This document shows, in pieces, positions 29,502-38,780 of a DNA stretch of 64,000 bases. Position 1 is the stretch's first letter. The number at the start of each line of letters is the position of its first letter. Below the pieces are notes generated by a model. It was not told the origin of the DNA, made no database searches, and was given only the letters and a program-made list of their open reading frames with translations. A program made the position numbers and the translations under genes. The stretch is from positions 1,612,001-1,676,000 of the forward strand of contig CAVXBB010000015.1 of the NCBI GenBank assembly GCA_963759875.1, written 5' to 3'. The stretch is from JAFAGX01 sp963759875 (GTDB lineage: Bacteria; Acidobacteriota; Terriglobia; Terriglobales; Acidobacteriaceae).

Positions 29502-30542
29502 ATGGCAACACTGCGCAACTCACTGCCTCAAGCTTTGAAGTCTCGCGGCGTGTCGCGCCGCGAGTTTGTCAAGTTTTGCCAGTTGATGGTCGCCACGCTC
29601 GCCCTCCCACCGCGGTATCTATCGGCCGTCGAAAAAGCTCTCAGTCAGACGACACGTCCCGTGCTGGTTTGGCTCGAATTTCAAGATTGCGCGGGCAACT
29701 CGGAATCGATGCTTCGCACCAGCAATCCGACAGTCACTGAATTCGTGCTGGACCTTCTCTCTTGGGAATACCACGAACTCATCATGGCAGGCGCAGGGAA
29801 ACAGGCTGAAGCGGCCCTTGAACGAGTGGTCCGGGAGCATAAGGGCGAATACATCGCCGTTGTGGAAGGCGCGATCCCGACGGCGGACGAAGGTGTTTAC
29901 TGCACGATTGCCGGCAGGACTGCTCTCGAAATCGCCAATCACGTTTGCACCAATTCGGCAATCAACATCGCGGTAGGCGCGTGCGCCTGGGATGGAGGTC
30001 TGGTTCGATCGAATCCAAATCCGACCGGCGCCGTGGGGTTGCAGGAGGCGGTCCCGGGCGTGAAGGTGATCAATTTGGGCGGTTGCCCTCACAATCCGGC
30101 CAATACAGCGGCAGTGTTGGTCCACTATTTAACGTTTCACGACTTTCCCGCCCTCGATCAGTACAATCGGCCGCTCTTTGCTTACGGCAATATCATTCAC
30201 GACCAATGCGAGCGGCGGGCTCACTACGATGCCGGCCGCTTTGTGGAGGAATGGGGTGACGAGGGTCACCGCAAAGGTTATTGCCTCTACAAAATGGGAT
30301 GCAAAGGTCCCGAAGCTACATACAACTGTCCCACTGTTCGCTGGAATGATGGAACCAGTTGGCCCGTAAAGTCGGGCCACGGATGCATTGCCTGCGCTTC
30401 GCATCGTTTCTGGGATACGAAGTCACCCTTTTACAAGCGGCTGCCATCGGTGCCCGGATTCGGTGTGGACGTTGATGCTGGAAAGATCGGGCTGTGGCTA
30501 ACGGGGGGCATGGCAACAGCCGTGGGCTTGCATGGATCGTGA
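29502..30542 (+). CDS. [NiFe] hydrogenase small subunit with Tat signal
   Basis: This 346-residue protein has a twin-arginine signal (SRREFVKF, residues 18-25). Cys ligands of the Fe-S relay are visible: C63 (FQDCAGNSES), C161, C195 (GGCPHNP) for the proximal cluster; H233, C236, C261 and C267 for the distal cluster; C276, C295 and C298 for the medial one. The usual second proximal Cys of C-x-x-C is Asn66 here. The protein passes electrons from the Ni-Fe site to a cytochrome. The Tat signal implies export of the dimer, so H2 oxidation faces the periplasm. It is the first gene of the operon, but the large subunit is separated from it by three genes. GAGAGGTACGAAC precedes the ATG. Confidence 0.92.
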   Translation: MATLRNSLPQALKSRGVSRREFVKFCQLMVATLALPPRYLSAVEKALSQTTRPVLVWLEFQDCAGNSESMLRTSNPTVTEFVLDLLSWEYHELIMAGAGKQAEAALERVVREHKGEYIAVVEGAIPTADEGVYCTIAGRTALEIANHVCTNSAINIAVGACAWDGGLVRSNPNPTGAVGLQEAVPGVKVINLGGCPHNPANTAAVLVHYLTFHDFPALDQYNRPLFAYGNIIHDQCERRAHYDAGRFVEEWGDEGHRKGYCLYKMGCKGPEATYNCPTVRWNDGTSWPVKSGHGCIACASHRFWDTKSPFYKRLPSVPGFGVDVDAGKIGLWLTGGMATAVGLHGS

Positions 30543-30726
30543 GCATCGGGCGCTCGCAAATTCGTCCACACGGAGAGGAGCCGCGGTGGCCCGACCGAGA
30601 TCGCCAAAGGAGACAGCCTTAGTGGAGCGTGAAGGACCATCGGAAAAGCCATGACGGAATTAGATTGCTTTGCGGGTACAGGTACGAAGCCTCGATAGTT
30701 CGTTCACAACGGAATAAGGACCTGCA

Positions 30727-31570
30727 GTGAGAAAACCTAGTTCGCCAAGATCGGGCTTGGCACGGCTTCCGAAAACGGAACTGGTCCGTACGTATGTCTG
30801 GGAGAAGCCGGTTCGCGTCACTCACTGGCTGATTTTCTTTGCCGTTTTATCGCTTTCGTTCACCGGCCTGTATATCCACCGCCCGTTTCTGCTCTCCTCT
30901 GGTAGTGCGGCTTTCGTGATGGCGAAGATGCGATTCATCCACGTGGTCTCCGGATTCGTGCTGATCGCAGCGTTCACTGTTACGGTTCTACTGGTTTTTT
31001 AGGGGGAATTTCTGGTCGAGATGGTCTGCTTACATCCCCCTCCGCCGCGAGCAATGGCAGGGCATCGGAGACATGCTCGAGTTTTACTCCTTCCTGCGAT
31101 TCGATCCCGGCATGAGCGTGGGCCACAATCCTCTGGCCGCACTATCTTACTTCGTCATCTACCTGCTGATCCTGGTCGAGATTCTGACCGGCCTCGCCCT
31201 CTATGACCATGTGTTGCATAATCCCGTCCTGCATCAGTTCATCGGTTGGCTGCCGCTGCTCATCGACCTCCAGTACCTTCGGCTGATTCATTTCTTTCTG
31301 ATGTTCGTGTTCTTCGCGTTCGTCATCTTCCACGTCTATGCTTCGATTCTCGTTTCCACCGAGGAAGAAAGCGGACTGCTGGACAGCATCTTCTCGGGAT
31401 GGAAATTCGTGGCCGCCGGCGAACTGCGCCACGAGATTACGAAAATCCCGGAGGCCCGGAAGCTTTGCCAAGCGCCACCAATTGCTTCCTCGTGGCACGC
31501 CCGAGGAAGTGCGTACAGGAAAGATACCCAAGTCGCGTCCCGGTCCCAGCCCGATGGTGCTCTATCGTAA
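30727..31570 (+). CDS. Hydrogenase-type cytochrome b subunit, one frameshift
   Basis: The N-terminal frame (30727-31002) gives VWEKPVRVTHWLIFFAVLSL and a haem-b helix with His, then MRFIHVVSGFVL. A six-T run at about 30997-31002 appears one T too long. The following frame continues VFRGNFWSRWSAYIPLRREQ, DMLEFYSFL, GHNPLAALSYFVIYLLIL and RLIHFFLMFVFFAFVIFHVY, the classic four-helix Ni/Fe-hydrogenase cytochrome b. It anchors the hydrogenase dimer and delivers electrons to the quinone pool. The 3' end overlaps the next cytochrome gene by 17 bases in the given sequence. Confidence 0.88.
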
Positions 31571-33043
31571 CTGGATCAGTTACGCGGGAACCGGTGTTGC
31601 CGCGGTTGGTGTGCTTGTGTTTGCCGTTCTGACGGCTTATCACACGATCGGAGGGGGCGCGCTGGTTGAGCCTTATGGAGACTTGGTTATCTTTTTCGTC
31701 CCGCCGATGTTCGTGATTATTGGCGTTGTAGTTGTGCTGATCGGCATGTACTTCCAGTGGATCCGCTGGCGAATGCACAAACCGCTTTCGTTTGCCCGCT
31801 ACCCGAAAATGGACCTCAATGTGGCCAGCGAGAGAAAGGCGCTTCTGGCCGTCGCGATCGGAGCCGCAATCATCTCGGTTCCCGCGATTTATGGCGGGCA
31901 ACAGGCTTATATCTACACGGACGCAGTATCATTCTGCGGCGCCTCTTGCCACTCCATGAGGCCAGAGTATGTGACCTATCAGCGATCGCCCCACGCGCAC
32001 GTTGAATGCGCGGAGTGTCACGTCGGGGCGGGCAATCTAGGATATGTGGAATCCAAGATTCGGGGCATGACCGAACTCGTTGAGACCCTACAGAACGACT
32101 ACCCGAGGCCGATTCCGGTCACCGTCCAGGCGTTGCGGCCCATACGCAGCAACTGCGAGAAGTGCCATTGGCCGACTCATTTCTCCGGCACGCGCGAAGT
32201 ACATCGCACGTACTTTCTCGCCGACGAGCAGAATACGCGCTGGGAGCTCGACATGTTGCTCCCGATCGGCGGCAGCGGCCCGCTCGCGGGTGCGTCACCG
32301 GTGGGGTTTCACTGGCATGTCGCGAGCAAGGTGGAGTATGTCGCGAGCGATCCTGAGCGCCAAAACATTACATGGGTGCGGGCCGTCGATCCGAAGACCG
32401 GCGTAGCAAAGGTGTATACCACCAAGCCGCAAACGTCCACAACATCACCGACCGGCGAGATCCGAACTATGGATTGCGTGGATTGTCATAACCGGCCCAG
32501 CCATATCTTGCGGGCGCCGGACGGCAGCGCTAGACGTGGCCCTCGCCGATGGCGCTATTGATCCCTCTCTCCCGTTTATTAAGCAGGAGGGAATAGCCGC
32601 CCTCACGGCAACTTACACAAACCGAGGGCAGGCAATACAGGGAATCGAAAACACTCTGCTTAGCTATTATCAGAAATCTTACCCTCAGATTTACACCGGA
32701 AAGCAGCCAGCGATCAAATCTGCTATCGCTCATCTACAGAGCACATACGATCAGTACTTTTTTCCCATCGATGAAAGTGCGGTGGGATACATATTCCACC
32801 AACGACACCCACTTCTATTCTGTAGGATGCTTTCGTTGCCACGATGGCCAGCATAAGAGTGTGGACGGAAGCGTCATTTCCTCCGATTGTGGCAGCTGCC
32901 ACACGATTCTCGGACAGGGCAAGGCTGGGAGCATGCAGTTCGCCACCGGGCCGAAAGGGCTACCTTTCAAACACCCAGTCGACATAGGTGGTATTTGGGC
33001 GTCACAGCCCTGCAGCTCGTGCCACACGGGAGGAGTGATGTAG
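31554..33043 (+). CDS. Seven-haem NapC/NirT-like cytochrome c, two frameshifts
   Basis: ATG at 31554 is chosen at the start of MVLYRNWISYAG; the frame is open far upstream. Two membrane helices precede an exported domain with haem motifs CGASCH (CxxxCH), CAECH, CEKCH and CVDCH. After shifts near 32528 and 32785 come CFRCH, CGSCH and CSSCH, making seven in all. The pattern YTDAVSFCGASCHSMRPEY resembles quinol-oxidising NapC/NrfH-type cytochromes. It sits between the small- and large-subunit genes, so it probably accepts or relays electrons of the hydrogenase, perhaps to an extracytoplasmic acceptor. The frame ends at 33043. Confidence 0.85.
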
Positions 33044-33129
33044 GCGATTCATCCCGCAAGAGCCGCATCGCACGACCGCAGGCGAGCCGCAAAAGAGAGT
33101 TCAGGAACAGAGGAGCTTAGGGGGTAGAT

Positions 33130-33321
33130 ATGAATGGAACACGAGCATTGAGAGTTATTGCTTTCATGTCGATCTCGGTGGGCGTTGGTATCCTCAGCCA
33201 CGCGGCTTGGGGATTCGTCGTCTTCGGCATTTTGGTGTTAGTCGACAACTTCTTGATCAAGAGCCCGCCGGCTCCGCCAGAGGTCCACGTAGCTGATGAG
33301 GAGGAAGTCGTACATCGGTAG
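33130..33321 (+). CDS. Small membrane protein within the hydrogenase operon
   Basis: This 63-residue protein has two short hydrophobic segments (about 7-27 and 28-44) and an acidic tail (VHVADEEEVV). It begins with ATG after GGGGTAGAT, a weak ribosome site. I do not recognise a family. Its fixed place before the large subunit suggests an accessory or assembly role, which is inference from context only. Confidence 0.6.
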   Translation: MNGTRALRVIAFMSISVGVGILSHAAWGFVVFGILVLVDNFLIKSPPAPPEVHVADEEEVVHR

Positions 33322-33514
33322 CACGCTCTAGCTTCCAATTCAACCCTGCAACCTGGTGGTGCCGTTCTCCGAAGTGCCGTGGATCAGGTGAGGGCCAGCC
33401 AGGCAAAGGGCCATGGTCGTTGCTTGCGCGACCGGACGCTTCGTGCGCTACAAGCTCAGAACCGAGACGACACAGGCAACTTGCTGGATAGAAGCGAAGT
33501 GTAGGGAGGGCAGC

Positions 33515-35245
33515 ATGGCGCGGATTGTGGTCGATCCAGTGACACGTATTGAGGGACACCTCCGCATTGAGGCTCAAGTAGACGGTGGCTTCATAACAGA
33601 TGCGTGGAGCTCGGGAACGATGTTCCGTGGGATCGAGTTGATCCTTCGCGGTCGAGATCCTCGGGAGGCCTGGATTTGGGCGCAGCGAATCTGTGGGGTG
33701 TGCACGATGGTGCACGCGCTAGCCTCGGTCAACGCGGTGGAGGATGCACTGGGCATCGAGGTTCCCGACAATGCCCGCCTAATCCGCAACATTATCGCGG
33801 CGACCCAAACGATTCAAGATCACGTAATTCACTTCTATCATCTGCACGCCTTGGATTGGGTGGATGTGGTTTCGTCCTTGAAGGCAGACCCGGCGAAGAC
33901 ATCGCAGTTGGCGCAATCGATCTCGAATTGGCCCAAGTCGAGCACGACGTATTTCAAGGGTGTTCAGGACCGCATCAGTGCCTTGGTTGCAAGCCGGCAA
34001 CTGAGTCTTTTTGGCTCCGGCTATTGGGGGCATCCCGCCTATCATCTTCCGCCTGAAGCGAATCTCTTGGCAGTAGCGCATTACCTGGAGGCACTTCAGT
34101 TTCAGAAGGAATTTATTCGGATTCACGCCGTGCTCGGCGGCAAGAACCCCCATTTACAAACGTTTCTCGTCGGAGGCATGGCTACTTCGCTCGACCTGAA
34201 CGAGCCGAATGCAACCGTCAATCCAGAACGGATCGATTTCTTGCTGCAGGTCGCGAAATCTGCGCAGCCGTTTGTAAGCCAGGTGTTAATTCCCGACGTT
34301 CTGGCAGTCGCGGGTTTCTACCGCGATTGGTTCGAACGCGGCGAAGGACTCGGGAACTTCATGTCGTATGGTGCTTATCCCCAGGGCAGCATTAAGGATC
34401 CAGCCGATTTCTTCCTTCCTCGGGGCATTATCCTGAATCGCGATTTTTCGCATGTCTACTCAGTCGATCCTGGAAACATCACCGAGTATGTGGCTCATTC
34501 ATGGTACGAGTATACGAACGGGGATCAGAGTGCAAGACATCCGTTCGAAGGCGAAACGAACCCGCGTTACACCGGTCCCAAACCCCCGTACGAACATCTC
34601 GAAATCGACCAGAAGTATTCCTGGCTGAAAGCACCCCGTTATGAAGACAAACCTATGGAGGTTGGTCCGCTGGCGCGGTTGCTGGTCGCGTACGCCTCCG
34701 GGCAGCCAGACGTTAAGAAATTGGTCGACTCCACGCTGACCAAGCTTAAGGCTCCTCCCACTGCTCTGTTTTCGACTCTTGGGCGTCTCGCCGCGCGTGC
34801 GCTCGAAACGCAGCTCCTGGCAGATCGCCTGGTGGGATGGATCGAGGAGCTAGGAAACAATTTGGCGACGGGAAACCTGCAGATCCACAACGGCGAAAAA
34901 TGGGACCCCAACTCTTGGCCCGAAACGGCGCGAGGTTTCGGTTTTTTCGAGGCCCCGCGTGGGTCTCTGGGCCATTGGGTGGAGATCGAAAATCAAGCTA
35001 TAAAGAATTACCAAGCGGTCGTGCCCTCGACTTGGAATGCTGGTCCGCGTGATGCCCAAGGCCAGCGGGGTGCATATGAAGCCGCCCTCCTTAAGACGCC
35101 GATAGCAGATCCAGAACGACCGCTTGAGGTTCTACGTACCGTTCACTCGTTCGATCCTTGTTTGGCTTGTGCGGTCCACGTTGTGGACGCTCGGCGACGA
35201 ACTTATGCTCGCACAAAAGCCGGGATCATTGGAATTTGGGGATAG
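33515..35245 (+). CDS. [NiFe] hydrogenase large (catalytic) subunit
   Basis: The ATG at 33515 (MARIVVDPVTRIEGHLRIE) follows GTAGGGAGGGCAGC. The 576-residue protein carries both Ni-Fe ligand motifs: RICGVC (C60 and C63) and DPCLACAVH (C549, C552, His555). The 21 residues after His555 are the extension removed by a maturation protease, whose gene follows. No frameshift is seen over 1.7 kb. It oxidises H2 (or evolves it) at the Ni-Fe(CN)2CO site and is exported together with the Tat-tagged small subunit. Being a group 1 membrane-bound uptake enzyme is inferred from the Tat signal and the cytochrome b; the exact subgroup needs a tree. Confidence 0.95.
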   Translation: MARIVVDPVTRIEGHLRIEAQVDGGFITDAWSSGTMFRGIELILRGRDPREAWIWAQRICGVCTMVHALASVNAVEDALGIEVPDNARLIRNIIAATQTIQDHVIHFYHLHALDWVDVVSSLKADPAKTSQLAQSISNWPKSSTTYFKGVQDRISALVASRQLSLFGSGYWGHPAYHLPPEANLLAVAHYLEALQFQKEFIRIHAVLGGKNPHLQTFLVGGMATSLDLNEPNATVNPERIDFLLQVAKSAQPFVSQVLIPDVLAVAGFYRDWFERGEGLGNFMSYGAYPQGSIKDPADFFLPRGIILNRDFSHVYSVDPGNITEYVAHSWYEYTNGDQSARHPFEGETNPRYTGPKPPYEHLEIDQKYSWLKAPRYEDKPMEVGPLARLLVAYASGQPDVKKLVDSTLTKLKAPPTALFSTLGRLAARALETQLLADRLVGWIEELGNNLATGNLQIHNGEKWDPNSWPETARGFGFFEAPRGSLGHWVEIENQAIKNYQAVVPSTWNAGPRDAQGQRGAYEAALLKTPIADPERPLEVLRTVHSFDPCLACAVHVVDARRRTYARTKAGIIGIWG

Positions 35246-35278
35246 ATGGGACAATCCTGCGAAGAGGAGCGTACAGAA

Positions 35279-35851
35279 ATGCACCGCTGGTTGACATCCG
35301 ATACTGTGGTGATAGGAGTCGGCAACACGATCCTTTCAGACGACGGTCTCGGCGTACATGCTGCACGACGGCTACAGGATGACCCAAGACTGCCTGCGGG
35401 AGTGTCGATTCTGGATGGCGGCACCTTCGGGCTCGAACTGGCACCTTTAGTTTCGGATGCTTCGCACTTGCTGTTCCTCGATGCAGTGAATTCGGGTGAG
35501 GCGCCAGGAACTCTCACCCGGATGAGTGGGCGAGATTTATTGGGAACATCACGCGGAATGAGCGTTCATCAGTTGGGCGTTGTGGACCTGCTCTCAACTC
35601 TGGCACTAATGTCTGCAAAGCCTCAAGACGTTGTTGTGCTGGGCGTGCAGCCCGCCAATACCGATTGGGGCACCTCTTTGTCTCCCGAGGTGGAAGCTGG
35701 GCTCAGAGACTTGGTGGAAGCAGCTCTATTTCAGCTACAACATTGGCGCGAAACATCGGACGTTAGCCTTGAGACCCGCTCGGAAGCCTCGCGGCGCGAT
35801 CAATCTTGGGAGAGTAAGCTCCTTAAATCACGCGAAGAAGGATGCCCATAA
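35279..35851 (+). CDS. Hydrogenase maturation protease
   Basis: I prefer the ATG at 35279 (MHRWLTSD), with GAGGAG about 9 nt upstream, over the ATG directly after the large-subunit stop (35246). The protein has the HyaD/HybD/HycI fold: VVIGVGNTILSDDGLGVHAA (Ni-sensing Asp/Glu region), LDGGTFGLELAPLV, LLFLDAVNSGEAPGTL and MSVHQLGVVDLL (conserved His). It clips the C-terminal extension of the large subunit after nickel insertion. The C-terminal ~35 residues are polar and variable. It lies directly between the large subunit and hypC. Confidence 0.9.
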   Translation: MHRWLTSDTVVIGVGNTILSDDGLGVHAARRLQDDPRLPAGVSILDGGTFGLELAPLVSDASHLLFLDAVNSGEAPGTLTRMSGRDLLGTSRGMSVHQLGVVDLLSTLALMSAKPQDVVVLGVQPANTDWGTSLSPEVEAGLRDLVEAALFQLQHWRETSDVSLETRSEASRRDQSWESKLLKSREEGCP

Positions 35852-35852
35852 C

Positions 35853-36113
35853 ATGTGCCTCGCCATTCCCGGAGAAATCGTCAGCGATGAAATGCAGAAC
35901 GGCATCCGCGTGGGTCGCGTTCAGTTTGGTGGGATCACGCGGGAAACCTGCCTGGACTTTGTTCCTGAGGCGTCGGTCGGAGATTACGTCATTGTGCATG
36001 TGGGATTCGCGATCAGCCGTGTAGACGCTGAAGAGGCGAAGCGGAGCTATGAGGTGCTCGAATCCATGGGACTGCTCCAGGTCGAACTGCAGTCCGATTT
36101 AGGAGATTCGTGA
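35853..36113 (+). CDS. hypC: Hydrogenase assembly chaperone HypC
   Basis: This 86-residue protein begins MCLAIPGEIV, with the essential N-terminal Cys2. It has the OB-like HypC core (VGRVQFGGITRETCLDF, VGDYVIVHVGFAISRVD). HypC carries the Fe(CN)2CO group with HypD and guides it to the large-subunit precursor. The start codon lies one base after the protease stop. Confidence 0.93.
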   Translation: MCLAIPGEIVSDEMQNGIRVGRVQFGGITRETCLDFVPEASVGDYVIVHVGFAISRVDAEEAKRSYEVLESMGLLQVELQSDLGDS

Positions 36114-36153
36114 GCGGACACACAGGCAACCTTCGCAGGGGTCGGAGGGGTGC

Positions 36154-37263
36154 ATGAAGTACTTGGACGAATACCGCGATGAGAAAATTGCCCATGGCAT
36201 TGTCGCCGAGCTAACCCGCCGTGCTACGCGCCCGTGGGTGCTAATGGAAATCTGCGGCGGGCAGACCCACACGTTGATGCGTTACGGTATCGACGAGATG
36301 CTACCCGCCAGCATTGAGCTTGTCCACGGGCCGGGCTGCCCCGTGTGCGTTACCTCCCTTGAAACCATCGACAAGGCTATCGCGATTGCTTCGCGGCCCG
36401 AGGCAACGTTGATTTCCTATGGTGACATGCTTCGCGTGCCAGGTTCCCGTACCGATCTATTCCATGTGAAGGCCAAAGGCGGAGACGTGAGGGTTGTTTA
36501 TTCTCCCACCGAAGCCCTCAAGTTCGCCCGCGCAAATCCCGACCGCAAAGTGGTTTTTTTCGCTGTTGGTTTTGAAACGACCGCTCCCGCCAATGCGATG
36601 GCTGTCTGGCAAGCAAAGCGCGAAGGGCTTAGGAATTTCTCAATGCTCGCCTCCCATGTCCTCGTGCCACCTGCAATTCGAGCCCTCTTGAGCTCAGCGC
36701 GCAATCGAGTGCAAGGCTTCATTGGTCCGGGTCACGTTTGCACGGTCATGGGCTATCGGGAATATGACGATCTTATTCGTGAGTTCCGCGTGCCGATTGT
36801 TGTGGGTGGTTTCGAGCCGCTTGATCTGCTGGAAGCGATCCTGATGCTTGTGACGCAGCTCGAAGAAGGACGGGCAATAGTCGAGAACCAATATCTCCGA
36901 TCTGTGACTTACGAGGGCAACCTGCGCGCTCAAAAAGTGTTGGCGGAGGTATTCGAGGTATGTGACCGGAAATGGCGCGGGATCGGAGGAATTCCGGAGA
37001 GTGGTCTGAGTCTCCGGGAGGAATACGCCGAATTCGATGCGGATCGCATCTTTGGGACGGAAGGAATAACCGCGGATGAGCCAGCAGAGTGTATTAGCGC
37101 CGAGGTACTCCAGGGACTGAAGAAACCAACCGATTGCTCCGCCTTCGGCACACGCTGCACGCCAGAAAATCCGTTGGGCGCTCCGATGGTCTCTTCCGAA
37201 GGAGCGTGCGCCGCGTACTACCGATATCGCCGGCATGCGATAGCAGTGACGGAGAGCCATTGA
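36154..37263 (+). CDS. hypD: Hydrogenase Fe-cofactor assembly protein HypD
   Basis: This 369-residue protein has the full set of HypD motifs: MEICGGQTHTLMRYGID (Cys and His for the Fe site), LVHGPGCPVCVTS (CPVC redox pair), VFFAVGFETTAP, FIGPGHVCTVMGYREY and, near the C-terminus, the Fe-S cysteines in DCSAFGTRCTPENPLGAPMV followed by EGACAAYYRY. With HypC it is the scaffold on which CN and CO are attached to iron. GTCGGAGGGGTGC precedes the ATG. Its stop overlaps the hypE start by one base. Confidence 0.95.
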   Translation: MKYLDEYRDEKIAHGIVAELTRRATRPWVLMEICGGQTHTLMRYGIDEMLPASIELVHGPGCPVCVTSLETIDKAIAIASRPEATLISYGDMLRVPGSRTDLFHVKAKGGDVRVVYSPTEALKFARANPDRKVVFFAVGFETTAPANAMAVWQAKREGLRNFSMLASHVLVPPAIRALLSSARNRVQGFIGPGHVCTVMGYREYDDLIREFRVPIVVGGFEPLDLLEAILMLVTQLEEGRAIVENQYLRSVTYEGNLRAQKVLAEVFEVCDRKWRGIGGIPESGLSLREEYAEFDADRIFGTEGITADEPAECISAEVLQGLKKPTDCSAFGTRCTPENPLGAPMVSSEGACAAYYRYRRHAIAVTESH

Positions 37264-38324
37264 TGGCCCAAGACACGAAACTCGATATGGCTCTGAATTG
37301 TCCCGTCCCGATTACCGGAGGGGAGTCGATCCTGATGGGTCACGGAAGCGGAGGCCGAATGAGCGGAGACCTCCTGCGCAACATCCTCCTTCCGGCGCTT
37401 CACAATTCCGTTCTCGACCGATTGGATGACCAGGCGATCGTGGAACTTGGTGGATCCCGCATTGCGTTTACCACGGACTCTTTTGTCGTGAAGCCCCTAT
37501 TTTTCCCTGGCGGAGACATCGGGACGCTGGCAGTAAATGGCACTGTGAATGACCTGGCGATGGGCGGTGCGAAACCTCTTTTCTTAAGCCTCGCACTCAT
37601 CCTAGAAGAAGGGCTTCCGCTCGATACCCTACGCCGGGTTATGGAATCCATTCGTGTTGCAGCTGCTCTGGCAGGCGTCATTGTGGTCACCGGAGACACA
37701 AAGGTAGTGGAAAAAGGAAGCGGCGATGGATTGTTTGTAAACACCTCGGGCATCGGGCTCGTATCGTCCGGAGTACGGCTCTCCGCCGATCAGGCGCGTC
37801 CGGGAGATCTCGTGCTGCTTAGCGGGACCATTGGAGACCATGGGATCACGATATTGTCCCAGCGGGAAGGTATCGAATTCGAAAGCGCCGTCGCGAGCGA
37901 TACGGCGGCGTTGCACACCCTGGTTGCCGCTATGCTAGACGCGAGCTCTAACGTTCGTTGTCTCCGTGATCCAACGCGGGGTGGCCTATCGAGTTCCTTG
38001 AATGAGATTGCGAGCCGCTCACACGTGGGAATTGAGCTGGCAGAAGACGCGATTCCGATCCGCGAGGAAGTCCGAGGCGCGTGCGAGTTGTTAGGACTTG
38101 ATCCCTTGTACGTGGCAAACGAGAGCAAGCTCGTTGCCATTGTTGAGCGCAACTCGGCCGAACGGATTCTCGAAGCCATGCGCCAACATCCACTGGGAGG
38201 CAGCGCCCAGACCATCGGAACAATTACAGCTTCCCATCCGGTGATGGTCACCCTCCGAACACGCTTCGGAACATCACGGATCGTCGATCTTCTATCCGGC
38301 GATCAACTGCCGAGAATCTGCTGA
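37263..38324 (+). CDS. hypE: Carbamoyl-dehydratase HypE
   Basis: The ATG at 37263 shares its A with the hypD stop. The 353-residue AIR-synthase-like protein has MGHGSGGRMSGDL, FTTDSFVVKPLFFPGGDIG, TGDTKVVEKGSGDG and CLRDPTRGGLSSSLNEIA. It ends in the invariant PRIC, whose C-terminal Cys carries the carbamoyl group that is dehydrated to cyanide for the Ni-Fe site. Its partner HypF and the nickel proteins HypA and HypB are not in the window. Confidence 0.95.
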   Translation: MAQDTKLDMALNCPVPITGGESILMGHGSGGRMSGDLLRNILLPALHNSVLDRLDDQAIVELGGSRIAFTTDSFVVKPLFFPGGDIGTLAVNGTVNDLAMGGAKPLFLSLALILEEGLPLDTLRRVMESIRVAAALAGVIVVTGDTKVVEKGSGDGLFVNTSGIGLVSSGVRLSADQARPGDLVLLSGTIGDHGITILSQREGIEFESAVASDTAALHTLVAAMLDASSNVRCLRDPTRGGLSSSLNEIASRSHVGIELAEDAIPIREEVRGACELLGLDPLYVANESKLVAIVERNSAERILEAMRQHPLGGSAQTIGTITASHPVMVTLRTRFGTSRIVDLLSGDQLPRIC

Positions 38325-38780
38325 GCCGATGCACAAGATCGAAATTGGCGGACGTCAGTCTTGGAACCCCACCCGGCATTCGCTGCGCCTCAGTCATGTT
38401 CACGCCGAAACTCGACATATTGCCAAGGACCGCTCCTAGGACCATTTTCAGGGTGTTCCTAGGGCAAGGCAGGTTTGGAGGCACCCCGGAAATTGCTAGC
38501 TGCAGTGGATTGCTCCTTAGAGGTTGAGCAGATCATCCTTGGCGCGGTTGCGGTGTGCGTTTAGCCGTTTAGCGGCAACTTCGGAGGGGGCAAAGGAGCG
38601 AACATCGGAAGCATCGTTTGGGGGGAGGTGGCTTGGGCACCACGGCTTTCTATGGATGTCAAAAGAGATTACGCTTAACAAGCGGCTTCGAGATGTTAAT
38701 TCACATCACGGGACGCTTATTCGCTGCTTCTGCACACCCACTCGGTTGCTAACAAAACGGCGGGAAGGATTGGGGGAATC
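38325..38780. other. Intergenic stretch after hypE with a possible terminator hairpin
   Basis: Of these 456 bases the only clear structure is the inverted repeat CCTAGGA (38435-38441) with TCCTAGG (38457-38463), loop 15. It lies 110 nt after hypE and could end the operon transcript, but no T-run follows. Short open frames look non-coding. Confidence 0.4.
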
